Assembly: GCF_009769165.1 (NCBI RefSeq)
Contig: NZ_CP043476.1
Location: forward strand, 3,913,001-3,977,000
DNA from: Xanthomonas hyacinthi
GTDB taxonomy: Bacteria > Pseudomonadota > Gammaproteobacteria > Xanthomonadales > Xanthomonadaceae
Direction of reading: 5' to 3'
DNA: 64,000 nucleotides
The notes below the pieces were generated by a model. That model was not told the DNA's origin and ran no database searches. It worked only from the letters and a program-made list of their open reading frames with translations. The position numbers and the translations under genes are program-made. Shown one piece after another: positions 27,899-37,487 of this stretch (positions within the stretch are counted from its first letter, which is position 1; the number at the start of each line of letters is the position of its first letter).

Positions 27899-30800
27899 AT
27901 GACGGGAACGGCGATGACGAGCAGGCGGTGGACGATGGCCATCCTGGGCCTGGCGGCGGCGCAGGCCTGCGCCGCAGCGCCGACCGCGCCGGTGCCGCTG
28001 GACGGTTTCAACAACCTCGACAACTGGCAGATCGTCGTTTCCAACCAGATCACCGCCTCGACCCGGCTGGTGCAGGCCGCCAGCGGCGGTCGCGCCAAGG
28101 CGATCTGCCTGGATTACGACTTCAACGGCGTCTCCGGCTATGCCGGCATCCGCCGCGCGATCCCGATCGACTATCCGGACAACTACCAGCTCGCGTTCCA
28201 GCTGCGCGGCGATTCGCCGAGCAACGACCTGCAGTTCAAGCTGGTCGACGCCAGCGGCGACAACGTGTGGTGGGTCAACCGGCCGCGCTACGACTTCCCC
28301 AAGCAGTGGACCACGCTCAGCTTCAAGAAGCGGCAGATCGACAAGGCCTGGGGGCCGAGTCCGGAGAAGGAGCTCAAGCGCAGCGCGCAGGTCGAGTTCA
28401 CCATCTACAACCAGGTCGGCGGCAAGGGCACGGTGTGCTTCGACCAGCTGAGCCTGACCCCGCTACCGCCGCAGGACGATTCGCCGCTGACGGTGAAGGT
28501 CAGCGCCGACACCGCACCGGCCTTGGAGCAGCGCATCGCCGACGGCAAGCCGGACACGGTGTGGTACAGCGGCAACGCCAAGACTCAGACGATCATGCTC
28601 GACCTGGGCAAGGTGCGCGAGTTCGGCGGCGCCAAGGTGCAGTGGGCGCCGGGCGTGTATGCCTCGCGCTACAAGCTGCAGGGCTCGGCCGACGGCCGCA
28701 GCTGGCGCGAGCTGCGCAGCGTCAGCGCCGGCAACGGCGGCACCGACTGGTTGCCGATGCCCGAAACCGAGGCGCGCTACGTGCGCATCGACCTGGAGGA
28801 CGGCCCCAGCTTCCGCTACGGCATCGCCGATATCGCGCTGCAGCCGCTGGCCTTCGCCGCGACCCCGAACGACTTCGTCAAGTCGGTGGCGGCCGATTCC
28901 ACCCGCGGCTGGTTCCCGCGCGGCTTCAGCGGCGAGCAACCGTACTGGACCATCGTCGGCCTGGACGGCGGCCGCGAGCAGGGGCTGGTCGGCGAGGATG
29001 GCGCGATCGAAGTGGGCAAGGGCGGCTTCAGCATCGAGCCGTTCCTGCTGCTGGACGGCGAGCGCCTGAGCTGGGCCGACGTGAAGACCGCGCAGAGCCT
29101 GCAGGACGACTACCTGCCGATCCCGAGCGTGGACTGGAGCCACGACAACGCCGGCCTGCGCATCACCGCCTTCGTGCAGGGCACGCCGGAGCAGGCGCAG
29201 CTGGTGGCGCGCTACCGGCTCAGCAACCCAAGCAAGAAGCCGCACGACTACACCCTGGCGCTGGCGGTGCGGCCGTTCCAGGTGAATCCGCCCAGCCAGT
29301 TCCTCAACACCGTCGGCGGGGTCAGTCCGATCCATCTGCTGGCGTTCGACGGCGCCCAGGTGCAGGTCAATGGCGAGCCGCGCGTGTTCGCGGTGCAGAA
29401 GCCCGACGCGGCCTATGCCACCGCGTTCGACGCCGGCATCGACATCGAGCGGCTGGCCGCCGATGGCGCCGCGCTGCCGCAGCAGGCGGCCGATGCCGAC
29501 GGCCTGGCCTCGGGCGCGCTGCTGTACCGCGGGCGCCTGGCCCCGGGCGAGGTGCGTGAAGTGGCCTTGCTGATTCCGCAGACCGGTGCGCAGGCGCTGC
29601 CGACCGGGTTCGATGCGGCGCGCGCGCAACAGCTGGTGGCCGCGCAGTGGCGCGAGAAGCTGGACCGGGTGCAGCTGCACGTGCCGGCCGAGGGCAAGGC
29701 GCTGGCCGACACCCTGCGCACCGCGCTGGCGCACATGCTGATCTCGCGGATCGGGCCGCGCCTGCAGCCGGGCACGCGCTCGTATTCGCGCAGCTGGATC
29801 CGCGATGGCGCGATGATTTCCGAAGGCCTGCTGCGCCTGGGCCGTGCCGACGTGGTGCGCGAATACCTGGATTGGTACGCGCCGTACCAGTTCGCCAACG
29901 GCATGGTGCCGTGCTGCGTGGACGACCGCGGCAGCGACCCGGTGCCGGAGAACGACAGCCACGGCGAACTGATCTTCGGCGTCGCCGACTACTACCGCTA
30001 CAGCGGCGACCGCGCGTTCCTGGAGAAGATGTGGCCGCACGTGCTGGCCGCGTACGCGTACATGGAACAACTGCGGCTGAGCGAGCGCACCGAGGAGAAC
30101 CGCGCGCGCAATCCGGCGTTCTACGGGATGATGCCGGTATCGATCAGCCACGAAGGCTATTCGGCCAAGCCGATGCATTCGTACTGGGACAATTTCTGGG
30201 CGCTGCGCGGCTACAAGGACGCGGTGGCGATCGCCGCCGAGCTGGGCCGCATCGACGATGCGGCGCGTTTGGCCGCCGCGCGCGACGCGTTCCGCCAGGA
30301 CCTGTACGCCTCGCTGGACAGCGCCGCGCAGCAGCACCACATCGATTTCCTGCCGGGTTCGGCCGAGCTGGGCGATTTCGATCCCACCTCCACGACCATC
30401 GCGCTGGCGCCGGGCGGCGAGCAGGGACGACTGCCGCCGCAGCTGCTGAACCGCACCTTCGAGCGCTACTGGGGCGAGTTCGCCAGCCGCCGCGACGGCC
30501 AGCGCGAATGGAAGGACTACACCCCGTACGAGTGGCGCAACGTCGCCGCGTTCGTGCGCCTGGGCTGGCGCGAGCGCGCCTGGGATGCGACCCAGTTCTT
30601 CTTCAAGGACCGCGCGCCGCAGCCCTGGAACCAATGGGCCGAAGTGGTCTCGCCCACGCCGCGCAAGCCGTTCTTCGTCGGCGACCTGCCGCATGCCTGG
30701 GTGGCGTCGGACTTCGTGCGCTCGGTGCTGGACATGTTTGCCTATACGCGCGACATCGACGACAGCCTGGTGCTGGCGGCCGGCGTGCCGGCGGCGTGGT

Positions 30801-31057
30801 TCGACGGCAAGGGCATCGCGATCCAGGACCTGCGCACCCCGCAGGGCGAGCTGAGCTACCAGCTGCGGCAGCAGAAGAATCGCCTGACCCTGGGCATCAG
30901 CGGCGGCCTGCGCGTGCCCAGCGGCGGCCTGGTGCTGCCGTGGCCGCATCCGGGCGAACCCGGGCGCACCCTGGTCAACGGCGAAGCAGCGCAGTGGGAA
31001 AACGGCGAGCTGCGGATCCGTTCGTTGCCGGCGGATGTGCAGATTGAGGTGCGTTGA
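27899..31057 (+). CDS. Large secreted protein: discoidin (F5/8C) domain plus (alpha/alpha)6-barrel glycosidase-like domain
   Basis: A 1052-residue protein with a signal peptide (about 1-27, ACAAA). Residues ~30-190 form a CBM-like beta domain (DGFNNLDNWQIVV...VCFDQLSLTPL). Residues ~195-318 are a discoidin/F5/8C-type domain (KVREFGGAKVQWAPGVYASRYKLQGS; YVRIDLEDG). A beta-sandwich region (~340-590) follows, then an (alpha/alpha)6 barrel (~600-950) with SYSRSWIRDGAMISEGLLRLG and PENDSHGELIFGVADYYRYSGD, as in GH15/GH63-like enzymes, and a short C-terminal beta domain. I cannot place it in a numbered family. Its position next to the GH144-like, TonB and ABC genes suggests it attacks the same glycan in the periplasm or at the surface. 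A terminator follows. Confidence 0.78.
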   Translation: MTGTAMTSRRWTMAILGLAAAQACAAAPTAPVPLDGFNNLDNWQIVVSNQITASTRLVQAASGGRAKAICLDYDFNGVSGYAGIRRAIPIDYPDNYQLAFQLRGDSPSNDLQFKLVDASGDNVWWVNRPRYDFPKQWTTLSFKKRQIDKAWGPSPEKELKRSAQVEFTIYNQVGGKGTVCFDQLSLTPLPPQDDSPLTVKVSADTAPALEQRIADGKPDTVWYSGNAKTQTIMLDLGKVREFGGAKVQWAPGVYASRYKLQGSADGRSWRELRSVSAGNGGTDWLPMPETEARYVRIDLEDGPSFRYGIADIALQPLAFAATPNDFVKSVAADSTRGWFPRGFSGEQPYWTIVGLDGGREQGLVGEDGAIEVGKGGFSIEPFLLLDGERLSWADVKTAQSLQDDYLPIPSVDWSHDNAGLRITAFVQGTPEQAQLVARYRLSNPSKKPHDYTLALAVRPFQVNPPSQFLNTVGGVSPIHLLAFDGAQVQVNGEPRVFAVQKPDAAYATAFDAGIDIERLAADGAALPQQAADADGLASGALLYRGRLAPGEVREVALLIPQTGAQALPTGFDAARAQQLVAAQWREKLDRVQLHVPAEGKALADTLRTALAHMLISRIGPRLQPGTRSYSRSWIRDGAMISEGLLRLGRADVVREYLDWYAPYQFANGMVPCCVDDRGSDPVPENDSHGELIFGVADYYRYSGDRAFLEKMWPHVLAAYAYMEQLRLSERTEENRARNPAFYGMMPVSISHEGYSAKPMHSYWDNFWALRGYKDAVAIAAELGRIDDAARLAAARDAFRQDLYASLDSAAQQHHIDFLPGSAELGDFDPTSTTIALAPGGEQGRLPPQLLNRTFERYWGEFASRRDGQREWKDYTPYEWRNVAAFVRLGWRERAWDATQFFFKDRAPQPWNQWAEVVSPTPRKPFFVGDLPHAWVASDFVRSVLDMFAYTRDIDDSLVLAAGVPAAWFDGKGIAIQDLRTPQGELSYQLRQQKNRLTLGISGGLRVPSGGLVLPWPHPGEPGRTLVNGEAAQWENGELRIRSLPADVQIEVR

Positions 31058-31059
31058 AG

Positions 31060-31092
31060 CTGGGAATGGGGAGTGGGGAATCGGGAATCGGA
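31060..31092. repeat. GGGAATC-type heptamer repeat, left arm
   Basis: Four degenerate heptamers (GGGAATG, GGGGAGT, GGGAATC, GGGAATC) right after the stop of the 1052-residue gene. The facing arm (GATTCCCGATTCCC) is at 31179-31208 and lies in the 3' end of eda, so the pair brackets the terminator at 31103-31132. Confidence 0.7.
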
Positions 31093-31102
31093 ACAGCAAA
31101 AG

Positions 31103-31132
31103 AAAAAGCGCCGGCATGCCGGCGCTTTTTTT
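31103..31132. terminator. Bidirectional Rho-independent terminator
   Basis: A perfect 20-bp palindrome (AGCGCCGGCATGCCGGCGCT at 31107-31126) with an A-run on its left and a seven-T run on its right. It serves both the 1052-residue gene on the plus strand and eda on the minus strand. Confidence 0.9.
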
Positions 31133-31175
31133 GTTCGCTTTTCGAGTCCTGAGTCCTGAGCCTCGAAGTCCCGGC

Positions 31176-31856
31176 TTACCGATTCCCGATTCCCGGTTTC
31201 CGATTCCCTACAGAGCGGACAATGGCCGCCGCCTTCGCCGCGCTCTCCCGCACCTTGTCCCACTCGCCGTTGGCCAGCCACTCCTTCGGCACCATCCACG
31301 AGCCGCCGATGCAGACCACGTTCGGCTGCGCCAGGTAGTCGGCGGCGGTGCTTTCGCCGATGCCGCCGGTGGGGCACAGCTTCAGGTCCGCCAGCGGACC
31401 GGCCAGGCCCTTGAGCATCGCCAGGCCGCCGACCGCGGTGGCCGGGAACAGCTTGCAGACGCGGAAGCCGCGCGCCATCAGCGCCAGCAGTTCGGTCGGG
31501 GTGGCCGCGCCCGGCACCACCGGCAACGGCGCTTGCGCCAGCGCGTCGGCCAGTGCCGGCGGCGTGCCCGGGGTGACGATGAAATCGGCGCCGGCGTCGA
31601 TCGACTGGCGCAGCTGGATTTCGCTGAGCACGGTGCCGGCGCCGATCATGATGTCCGGCAGCTCGCGCTTGAGCATCGCCAGCGCCTGCATCGCCACCGG
31701 CGTGCGCAAGGTCAGCTCGATCGCCGGCAGGCCGCCTTCGAGCAGCGCGGCGGAGACGCGGCGCGCCTCGTCCAGGCTGTGGACGGTGACGACCGGCAGG
31801 ATGCCGGCGGCGTGCAGGAGGTGTTCGGCTTTGTTCTGGTGTTCGGCGATGGTCAT
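31176..31856 (-). CDS. eda: KDPG aldolase (2-dehydro-3-deoxy-6-phosphogluconate aldolase)
   Basis: Last enzyme of the Entner-Doudoroff pathway, splitting KDPG to pyruvate and glyceraldehyde-3-phosphate; 226 residues, a class I (beta/alpha)8 aldolase. The active-site features are Glu in LPAIELTLRT, the Schiff-base Lys in FRVCKLFPATAVGG, and PTGGIGESTAADYL for phosphate binding. I start at the ATG at 31856. The last ten codons (GNRKPGIGNR) are encoded by GGGAATC-type repeat, so the original C-terminus has been replaced or extended. Last gene of the zwf-glk-pgl-edd-eda order. Confidence 0.92.
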   Translation of the reverse strand: MTIAEHQNKAEHLLHAAGILPVVTVHSLDEARRVSAALLEGGLPAIELTLRTPVAMQALAMLKRELPDIMIGAGTVLSEIQLRQSIDAGADFIVTPGTPPALADALAQAPLPVVPGAATPTELLALMARGFRVCKLFPATAVGGLAMLKGLAGPLADLKLCPTGGIGESTAADYLAQPNVVCIGGSWMVPKEWLANGEWDKVRESAAKAAAIVRSVGNRKPGIGNR

Positions 31857-31983
31857 GAGGGTCTCGTGTTCGCGATGATGGCGGGTGTTGTGCATCGGCC
31901 GCAGGCGGCCGACGCGGGCTAGGCGTGATGGTAGGTGTGGTGCGGTAGGCGTGGTGCGGGTGGCGCCGCTCCGGGTCGCAGGC

Positions 31984-33900
31984 TTACGCGTCCTTTGCCT
32001 CGTGCGGCGCGGCAGCGGCCTCGCTGCTGCGGCCCAGGTCGTACTCGGCGTCGTAGTCCCAGACGTCGCCATCGGCCGCGGGCGGGCCGCAGGAGATCGA
32101 GATCGCGCCCTGGTCCGCAGGGCCGACCACGCGGCGATTGAGCGCGAACAGGTTGCGGCCGAGGTCGTGCGCGGCCGGCGCGGTGTTCGGCGCCAGCGCA
32201 CGCGTCGCCCATTCGGCGGCATCCACCAGCACTTCCAGGGTGCCGGCCTCGCCGTCCAGGCGCACGATATCGCCTTCGCGCACGCGCGCGATCGGGCCGC
32301 CGCGCGCCGCTTCCGGGGTCACGTGGATGGCGGCCGGGAACTTGCCCGAGGCGCCGGACAGGCGTCCGTCGGTGACCAGCGCCACGCGCCGGCCCTGGTT
32401 CTGCAGCAGGCCCAGCAACGGCGCCAGCGAGTGCAGTTCCGGCATGCCGTTGGCGCGCGGGCCCTGGTAGCGCAGCACCACCACGAAGTCGTGCGGCAGC
32501 ACCCCGGCGGCGTGCAGCTTGTTCAAGGCCTGCGGCGCGTCGATCACCACCGCCGGCGCCTCGATGGTGCGGAACTCCGGCTTCACCGCCGACAGCTTGA
32601 TCAGCGAGCGGCCGAGATTGCCGCGCAGCAGGCGCAGCCCGCCCTGCGCCTCGAACGGGTTCGAGGCCGGGCGTACCACCGCCTCGTCGGCGCTCCTGGC
32701 CGGGCTCGGCACATAGGCCAGCGCGCCGTTCTGCACGCACGGCTCGTCGCCGTAGGCGCGCATGCCGCCGGGCACGATGGTGGCCAGGTCGTCGTGCATC
32801 AGCCCGGCGTCCATCAGCTCGCGGAACACGAAACCCACGCCGCCGGCAGCGGCGAAATGGTTCACGTCGGCCTCGCCGTTGGGATACACCCGGGTCAGCA
32901 GCGGCACGATCTGCGACAGCTCGTCCAGATCGTCCCAGGTCAGCACGATGCCGGCCGCACGCGCCACCGCTACCCAATGGATGGTGTGGTTGGTGGAGCC
33001 GCCGGTGGCCATCAGCGCGACCGCGGCGTTGACGATCGCGCGTTCGTCGATCAGCCGGCCGAGTGGGCGGAAATCGCTGCCCAGCGCGGTGATGCGCAGC
33101 GCGCGCTCGGTGGCCTGCTGGGTCAGCGCATCGCGCAGCGGCGTGCCCGGATTGACGAACGAGGCGCCAGGCAGCTGCACGCCCATCGCTTCCAGCAACA
33201 CCTGGTTGGAATTGGCGGTGCCGTAGAAGGTGCAGGTGCCGGGCGCGTGGTAGGAGGCCGATTCGGCGGCCAGCAGTTCCTCGCGGCTGGCCTGGCCGGC
33301 GGCGTAGCGCTCGCGCACTTCGGCCTTCTGCTTGTTGGGGATGCCCGGGGTCATCGGCCCGGCCGGCACGAACACCGCCGGCAGGTGGCCGAAGGCCAGT
33401 GCGCCGATCAGCAGGCCGGGCACGATCTTGTCGCACACGCCCAGGTAGATGGTGCTGTCGAACATGTCGTGGCTGAGCCCGATCGCGGTGGCCTGGGCGA
33501 TCACGTCGCGCGAGAACAACGACAGCTCCATGCCCGGGCGGCCCTGGGTCACGCCGTCGCACATCGCCGGTACGCCGCCGGCGACCTGCGCGGTGGCGCC
33601 GAGCGCGCGCGCGGTGCTGCGGATGATTTCGGGGTAATGCTCGAACGGCTGGTGCGCCGACAGCATGTCGTTGTAGGCGCTGACGATGCCCAGGTTCGGG
33701 GTGATGCCGCCTTCCAGCCGGCTCTTGTCGGTCGGGCCGCTGGCGGCGAAGCCGTGCGCCAGGTTGCCGCAGCTCAGGCGGCTGCGGAACGGGCCGTCGC
33801 GCAGGGCGGCATCGATGCCGGCCAGGTAGGCGCGCCGCGACGGCACGCTGCGCGCGCGGAGGCGTTCGGTGATCGCGTGGATGTTCGGATGCAGGGTCAT
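31984..33900 (-). CDS. edd: 6-phosphogluconate dehydratase
   Basis: An IlvD/Edd-family Fe-S dehydratase of 638 residues that converts 6-phosphogluconate to KDPG. Cluster and active-site motifs are visible: [43 protein letters not shown] and [14 protein letters not shown]. Length fits Edd rather than the shorter IlvD. It is separated from eda by ~127 bp and from pgl by ~120 bp holding a GGGAATC-type repeat. Confidence 0.95.
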   Translation of the reverse strand: MTLHPNIHAITERLRARSVPSRRAYLAGIDAALRDGPFRSRLSCGNLAHGFAASGPTDKSRLEGGITPNLGIVSAYNDMLSAHQPFEHYPEIIRSTARALGATAQVAGGVPAMCDGVTQGRPGMELSLFSRDVIAQATAIGLSHDMFDSTIYLGVCDKIVPGLLIGALAFGHLPAVFVPAGPMTPGIPNKQKAEVRERYAAGQASREELLAAESASYHAPGTCTFYGTANSNQVLLEAMGVQLPGASFVNPGTPLRDALTQQATERALRITALGSDFRPLGRLIDERAIVNAAVALMATGGSTNHTIHWVAVARAAGIVLTWDDLDELSQIVPLLTRVYPNGEADVNHFAAAGGVGFVFRELMDAGLMHDDLATIVPGGMRAYGDEPCVQNGALAYVPSPARSADEAVVRPASNPFEAQGGLRLLRGNLGRSLIKLSAVKPEFRTIEAPAVVIDAPQALNKLHAAGVLPHDFVVVLRYQGPRANGMPELHSLAPLLGLLQNQGRRVALVTDGRLSGASGKFPAAIHVTPEAARGGPIARVREGDIVRLDGEAGTLEVLVDAAEWATRALAPNTAPAAHDLGRNLFALNRRVVGPADQGAISISCGPPAADGDVWDYDAEYDLGRSSEAAAAPHEAKDA

Positions 33901-33984
33901 TGGCTGAAGTGGCTATGAAGTGTGGGGAAGTGATCGCATAACGGAACGAGGAACTCGAACAAACCGGGAAGGTGGCAGCGCGCG

Positions 33985-34022
33985 GCTGTTCCCATTCCCG
34001 ATTCCCGATTCCCCAATCCCGG
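33985..34022. repeat. GGGAATC-type heptamer repeat between pgl and edd
   Basis: Reverse-orientation heptamers (CATTCCC, GATTCCC, GATTCCC, CAATCCC) directly after the pgl stop codon. Only one arm is clear here; a possible short opposite arm, ACCGGGAAGG, is near 33966. Confidence 0.65.
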
Positions 34023-34024
34023 CC

Positions 34025-34744
34025 TCACTCGCACCAATGCACGCGCAAGCGCGCACCGGGCGTGTCGAAGGCGACGCGGATCGGGAATTCGTGCGCATCG
34101 CTGCCGGCCAGCGCGCGCTCGAGTACCTCGAGCTTCTGCTTGCCGCGCAGCAGCAGCAGGCGCTGGCCGATCGGCGTCAGCCCGGCCGGGGTCAGGGTGA
34201 TGCGCAGCGGCCAGGTGTTGGCGCCGGGGCAGCCGGTGGCGTCGAGCGGCGCGTAGGGCAGCGGATTGGCCAGCGCCTTGCCCAGGTCGGTGGCGCCGGG
34301 GAACAGCGAGGCGGTGTGGCCGTCGCCACCCATGCCCAGCACCGCCATGCACGCCGCAGGCGCGTGCTGCGCATGCAGGTTGGCGGCGTGCACGCAGTCC
34401 TGCAGCGGCTTGCCGACCCGCACCAGCGGCTCGAAGCGCGCGCCTTCGGCACGCTCCAGGAAGCGTTGCCGGACCAGGTAGGCGTTGCTGTCGCTGTCCT
34501 GCGGCGACAGCCAGCGCTCGTCGACCAGGCCCACTTCCAGCTTGGTCCAGTCCAGCGGCAGCTCGGCCAGCGCCTGGTACACCGGCGCCGGGGTGGTGCC
34601 GCCGGACAGCAGCAGCCGCGCGCCGCCGCGCCGTTCGATTTCCTCGCGCAGCGCGTCGCCGATCTCGGCTGCCGCCGCGTCGATCCATTCGTCGGGATCG
34701 TCGTAACGGATCAGGGTGATGCGATCGGACAACGTGGGGCTCAT
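34025..34744 (-). CDS. pgl: 6-phosphogluconolactonase
   Basis: A DevB/NagB-like lactonase of 239 residues that hydrolyses 6-phosphogluconolactone, the product of Zwf. Motifs: LLLSGGTTPAPVYQAL, VGLVDERWLSPQDSDSN and LGMGGDGHTASLFPG. The ATG at 34744 overlaps the glk stop by 4 bp (ATGA). Longer open frames upstream lie antisense-free but inside glk and are not needed. Confidence 0.92.
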   Translation of the reverse strand: MSPTLSDRITLIRYDDPDEWIDAAAAEIGDALREEIERRGGARLLLSGGTTPAPVYQALAELPLDWTKLEVGLVDERWLSPQDSDSNAYLVRQRFLERAEGARFEPLVRVGKPLQDCVHAANLHAQHAPAACMAVLGMGGDGHTASLFPGATDLGKALANPLPYAPLDATGCPGANTWPLRITLTPAGLTPIGQRLLLLRGKQKLEVLERALAGSDAHEFPIRVAFDTPGARLRVHWCE

Positions 34745-35748
34745 GCAGCGACTCCTGGAGATTGCCGCTCGGCATCGACCGCATAAGCGGCGGCGCCGAG
34801 CAGACCTGGACGGGGGTGGGTCACCGCCAGCGACGGCACCCGCGCCATGATCGACGAAAAGCGGCCCTTGTGCTCGAAGCGCTGGCGAAAGCCGGAGTGT
34901 TGCAGCGCATCGAGCATCTTCGGCACCAGCCCGCCGGTCAGGAACACGCCGTCCCAGGCGCCGTGCACCAGCACCAGGTCGCCGGCGATGGCGCCGAACA
35001 CCGCGCAGAACACGTCGATCGTGCGCATCGCGCGGTAGTCGCCCTGCGCGGCGCGTTCGGTGATGTCCGCCGGCTGCAGCGGCCCCGGGTTGTCGCCGGC
35101 GATCTCGCTGAGCGCGCGATGGATGTTGACCAGGCCGGGGCCGCAGATCAGGCGTTCGTTGGACACGCGCCCGAACTGCTGCGACAGCAGCTCCAGGATG
35201 CGGATCTCCTCGGGCGTGCCGGGCGGGAAGCTGACGTGGCCGCCCTCGGTTTCCAGCGGGTAGCAGCGGCCGTCGCGGATCAGCAGGCCGCCCACGCCCA
35301 GGCCGGTGCCGGGGCCGATCACCGCGTAGTTGCGCGGCTGTACGATCGGCGCCGGCTGCCACGCCGCGCCGCCGACCTGGACCACGTCCTGCGGCTGCAG
35401 CAGGCTGATCGCCATCGCCTGCGCGGCGAAGTCGTTGATCAGGTGCAGTTCGTCGAAGCCGAGCATGGCGCGGGTGCGCGAGCGCGAAATCACCCACGGA
35501 TGGTTGGTGATCCGCGCCTCGTCGCCGTCCACCCGCCCGGCCACGGCGAACACGCCGCTGCGCGCATCCACCCCGGTCTGCTGCAGGTAGTGGCGCGCCG
35601 CGTCGCCCAGCGACGGGAACTCCACCACCGCATAGGTCTGGGTGCTGTCGTCGAGCAGCGGCGTGGAGGCGCCGAGGTCGGCCAGCGCGAAGCGCGCGTT
35701 GGTGCCGCCGATGTCGGCGACCAGCACCGGCCGCAGCGGCGCGCTCAT
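34741..35748 (-). CDS. glk: Glucokinase
   Basis: An ATP-dependent glucokinase of the bacterial Glk family, 335 residues. ADIGGTNARFAL is the phosphate-1 motif; LINDFAAQA carries the catalytic Asp; IGPGTGLGVGGLL and the glucose-binding ETEGGHVSF follow. It makes glucose-6-phosphate for Zwf from glucose released inside the cell. 4-bp overlaps with both zwf and pgl show tight coupling. Confidence 0.93.
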   Translation of the reverse strand: MSAPLRPVLVADIGGTNARFALADLGASTPLLDDSTQTYAVVEFPSLGDAARHYLQQTGVDARSGVFAVAGRVDGDEARITNHPWVISRSRTRAMLGFDELHLINDFAAQAMAISLLQPQDVVQVGGAAWQPAPIVQPRNYAVIGPGTGLGVGGLLIRDGRCYPLETEGGHVSFPPGTPEEIRILELLSQQFGRVSNERLICGPGLVNIHRALSEIAGDNPGPLQPADITERAAQGDYRAMRTIDVFCAVFGAIAGDLVLVHGAWDGVFLTGGLVPKMLDALQHSGFRQRFEHKGRFSSIMARVPSLAVTHPRPGLLGAAAYAVDAERQSPGVAA

Positions 35749-37208
35749 GGGCTGTCCCGATGCACGGCGCTGGCGTCGTCGGCGGACACGTAACGCTCGG
35801 CTTCCTGCGGCCCCCAGCTGCCGGCCGGGTAGGGCAGCAGCGGCAGTTGCGCCTGCGCCCAGGCGTCGCTGACGCTGTCGATCCAGGCCCAGGCCGCGCG
35901 CACTTCGTCGTCGCGCACGAACAGCGCGTGGTTGCCGTTGAGCGCGTCGAGCATCAGCCGCTCGTAGGCGATGCGCCGATGCAGGCCGGTCGGCACCGAC
36001 AGTTCCAGTTCCAGCGGCTGCAGTTCCAGCGCGCCCCATTCCGGGCCGGCCAGGCTGCTCATCAGGCCCAGTTCGATGTTCTCCTGCGGCTGCAGCTGGA
36101 AGGTCAGCCGGTTCGGCGCCACGTGCTGCGCGTCGGGGCGCTCGAACAGCCAATGCGTGACCGGCTTGAGCGTGACCACGATGCGCGTGGTGCGCTCGGC
36201 CAGGCGCTTGCCGGTGCACAGCCGGAACGGCACCCCGGCCCAGCGCCAGTTGTCGATGTGGGCGGTGACGCCGACGAAGGTTTCCACGTCGCTGCCTTGC
36301 GGCGGCTGGTAGGCCTGCGCCTGCTGGCCGTTGATGCTGCCGGCGGTGTAGCGCCCGCGCACGCTGTCGCGCGCGGCGTGCGCGGCCTGCAGTGGACGCA
36401 GCGCGCGCAGCACCTTGACCTTCTCGTCGCGGATGCGGTCCGCTTCCAGCGAGGCCGGCGGCTCCATCGCCACCAGGCACAGCAGCTGCAGGATGTGGCT
36501 CTGGACCATGTCGCGCAGCGCGCCGGAGCGCGCATAGTAGGCGTCGCGGCCGTCCACGCCCTCGCTCTCGGCGACCAGGATCTCCACCGATTCGATGTAG
36601 TTGCGGTTCCACACCGCTTCCAGCAGCGTGTTGCCGAAGCGCAGCGCGATCAGGTTCTGCACCGCCGCCTTGCCCAGGTAGTGGTCCAGGCGGAACACGC
36701 GGTCCTCGTCGATCAGCGCGCCGATCGCCTGCAGGATCTCGCGCGCGCTGGCCGAGTCGTGGCCGATCGGCTTCTCCAGCATCAGCCGGTTCGGCGCGGC
36801 CAGCGCGCCGCCCAGGGCCAGGCCCTGGCAGGTGCTGATGTACAGCCCCGGCGGGATCGCCAGGTAGCTGACGCACTTGCGCGAGGCCAGCTCGCGCACC
36901 GCCTCGGCCACCGACTCGGCGTTGCGCAGGTCCACCGAGCGGTAGTCGGTGCGATCCAGCAGCGACTGGATCACCGCCTCGCTGACCTGCGGCATCGCCG
37001 CCTGCAGCCGCGGCTTGAGGATCTCGTGGAACTTGGCGGTGTCGTGCGGCGACAGCGCCAGCGCGCGGATGCGGAAGTCGTCCGGCAGGAAGCCGTCGTC
37101 GAGCATGCGCAGCAGCGACGGGAACAGGTAGCGCTGGGCCAGATCGCCGGTGGCGCCAAACAGCAGGAACGTATCGTGCATCGACCGGTTTTCGGTTTCG
37201 GGTGACAT
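35745..37208 (-). CDS. zwf: Glucose-6-phosphate 1-dehydrogenase
   Basis: First gene of the Entner-Doudoroff operon, 487 residues. The nucleotide-binding loop is FGATGDLAQR and the substrate site RLDHYLGKAAVQN, with catalytic His in the later conserved region. It oxidises glucose-6-phosphate to 6-phosphogluconolactone. Two starts are possible: the ATG at 37208 (MSPETENRSMHD) or that at 37181 (MHDTFLLFGATGD). The second leaves the usual short N-terminus; neither has a strong Shine-Dalgarno, so the start is open. Confidence 0.92.
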   Translation of the reverse strand: MSPETENRSMHDTFLLFGATGDLAQRYLFPSLLRMLDDGFLPDDFRIRALALSPHDTAKFHEILKPRLQAAMPQVSEAVIQSLLDRTDYRSVDLRNAESVAEAVRELASRKCVSYLAIPPGLYISTCQGLALGGALAAPNRLMLEKPIGHDSASAREILQAIGALIDEDRVFRLDHYLGKAAVQNLIALRFGNTLLEAVWNRNYIESVEILVAESEGVDGRDAYYARSGALRDMVQSHILQLLCLVAMEPPASLEADRIRDEKVKVLRALRPLQAAHAARDSVRGRYTAGSINGQQAQAYQPPQGSDVETFVGVTAHIDNWRWAGVPFRLCTGKRLAERTTRIVVTLKPVTHWLFERPDAQHVAPNRLTFQLQPQENIELGLMSSLAGPEWGALELQPLELELSVPTGLHRRIAYERLMLDALNGNHALFVRDDEVRAAWAWIDSVSDAWAQAQLPLLPYPAGSWGPQEAERYVSADDASAVHRDSP

Positions 37209-37380
37209 TTCGTCGATCACCTGGGGGCTAGTAGTGACGTGGCGTTGGTAAGCAAGCGGCGGGACCGGCCTGTATCCGTCCTGCAGCTCGCGCGGGGGCA
37301 GAGCGACCATCGACCGCCAGGCGGGACCGCACGATCCGGGAGATGAATACGACTGCCAGACCTCTGAGCATACCTGTCTA

Positions 37381-37393
37381 ATGCCTCAGGCAT
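37381..37393. promoter_or_regulatory. Perfect 13-bp palindrome in the zwf/malK control region
   Basis: ATGCCTCAGGCAT, a perfect inverted repeat around a single base, 173 bp upstream of zwf. It does not match the LacI-type sites nearby. It could be a binding site for a second regulator of the Entner-Doudoroff operon; a short palindrome can also occur by chance. Confidence 0.35.
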
Positions 37394-37473
37394 CAGGGTC
37401 GGCGCTCGGCGCACGCCGGGACGGCGGCTGGCGGATCGCATCGCAAGCCCTCCCAGGCGTCGATGTTGCCCCG

Positions 37474-37487
37474 TGAAAACGGTTACA
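37474..37487. promoter_or_regulatory. LacI-type operator upstream of malK
   Basis: TGAAAACGGTTACA matches TGnAAnCGnTTnCA at every fixed position and is the best of the three sites in the window. It differs from the site before the lacI gene (18495) by one base. This links the distant ATPase gene to the sugar permeases at 25.7-27.4 kb. Confidence 0.75.

Noticed and set aside
27409..27902. Short frames across the tandem palindromic repeat (RSRTPGHGWPGR)
   Set aside because: The repeated peptide arises from reading the DNA repeat. There is no conserved start, Shine-Dalgarno or codon preference, and the REP-like element lies in the same frames.
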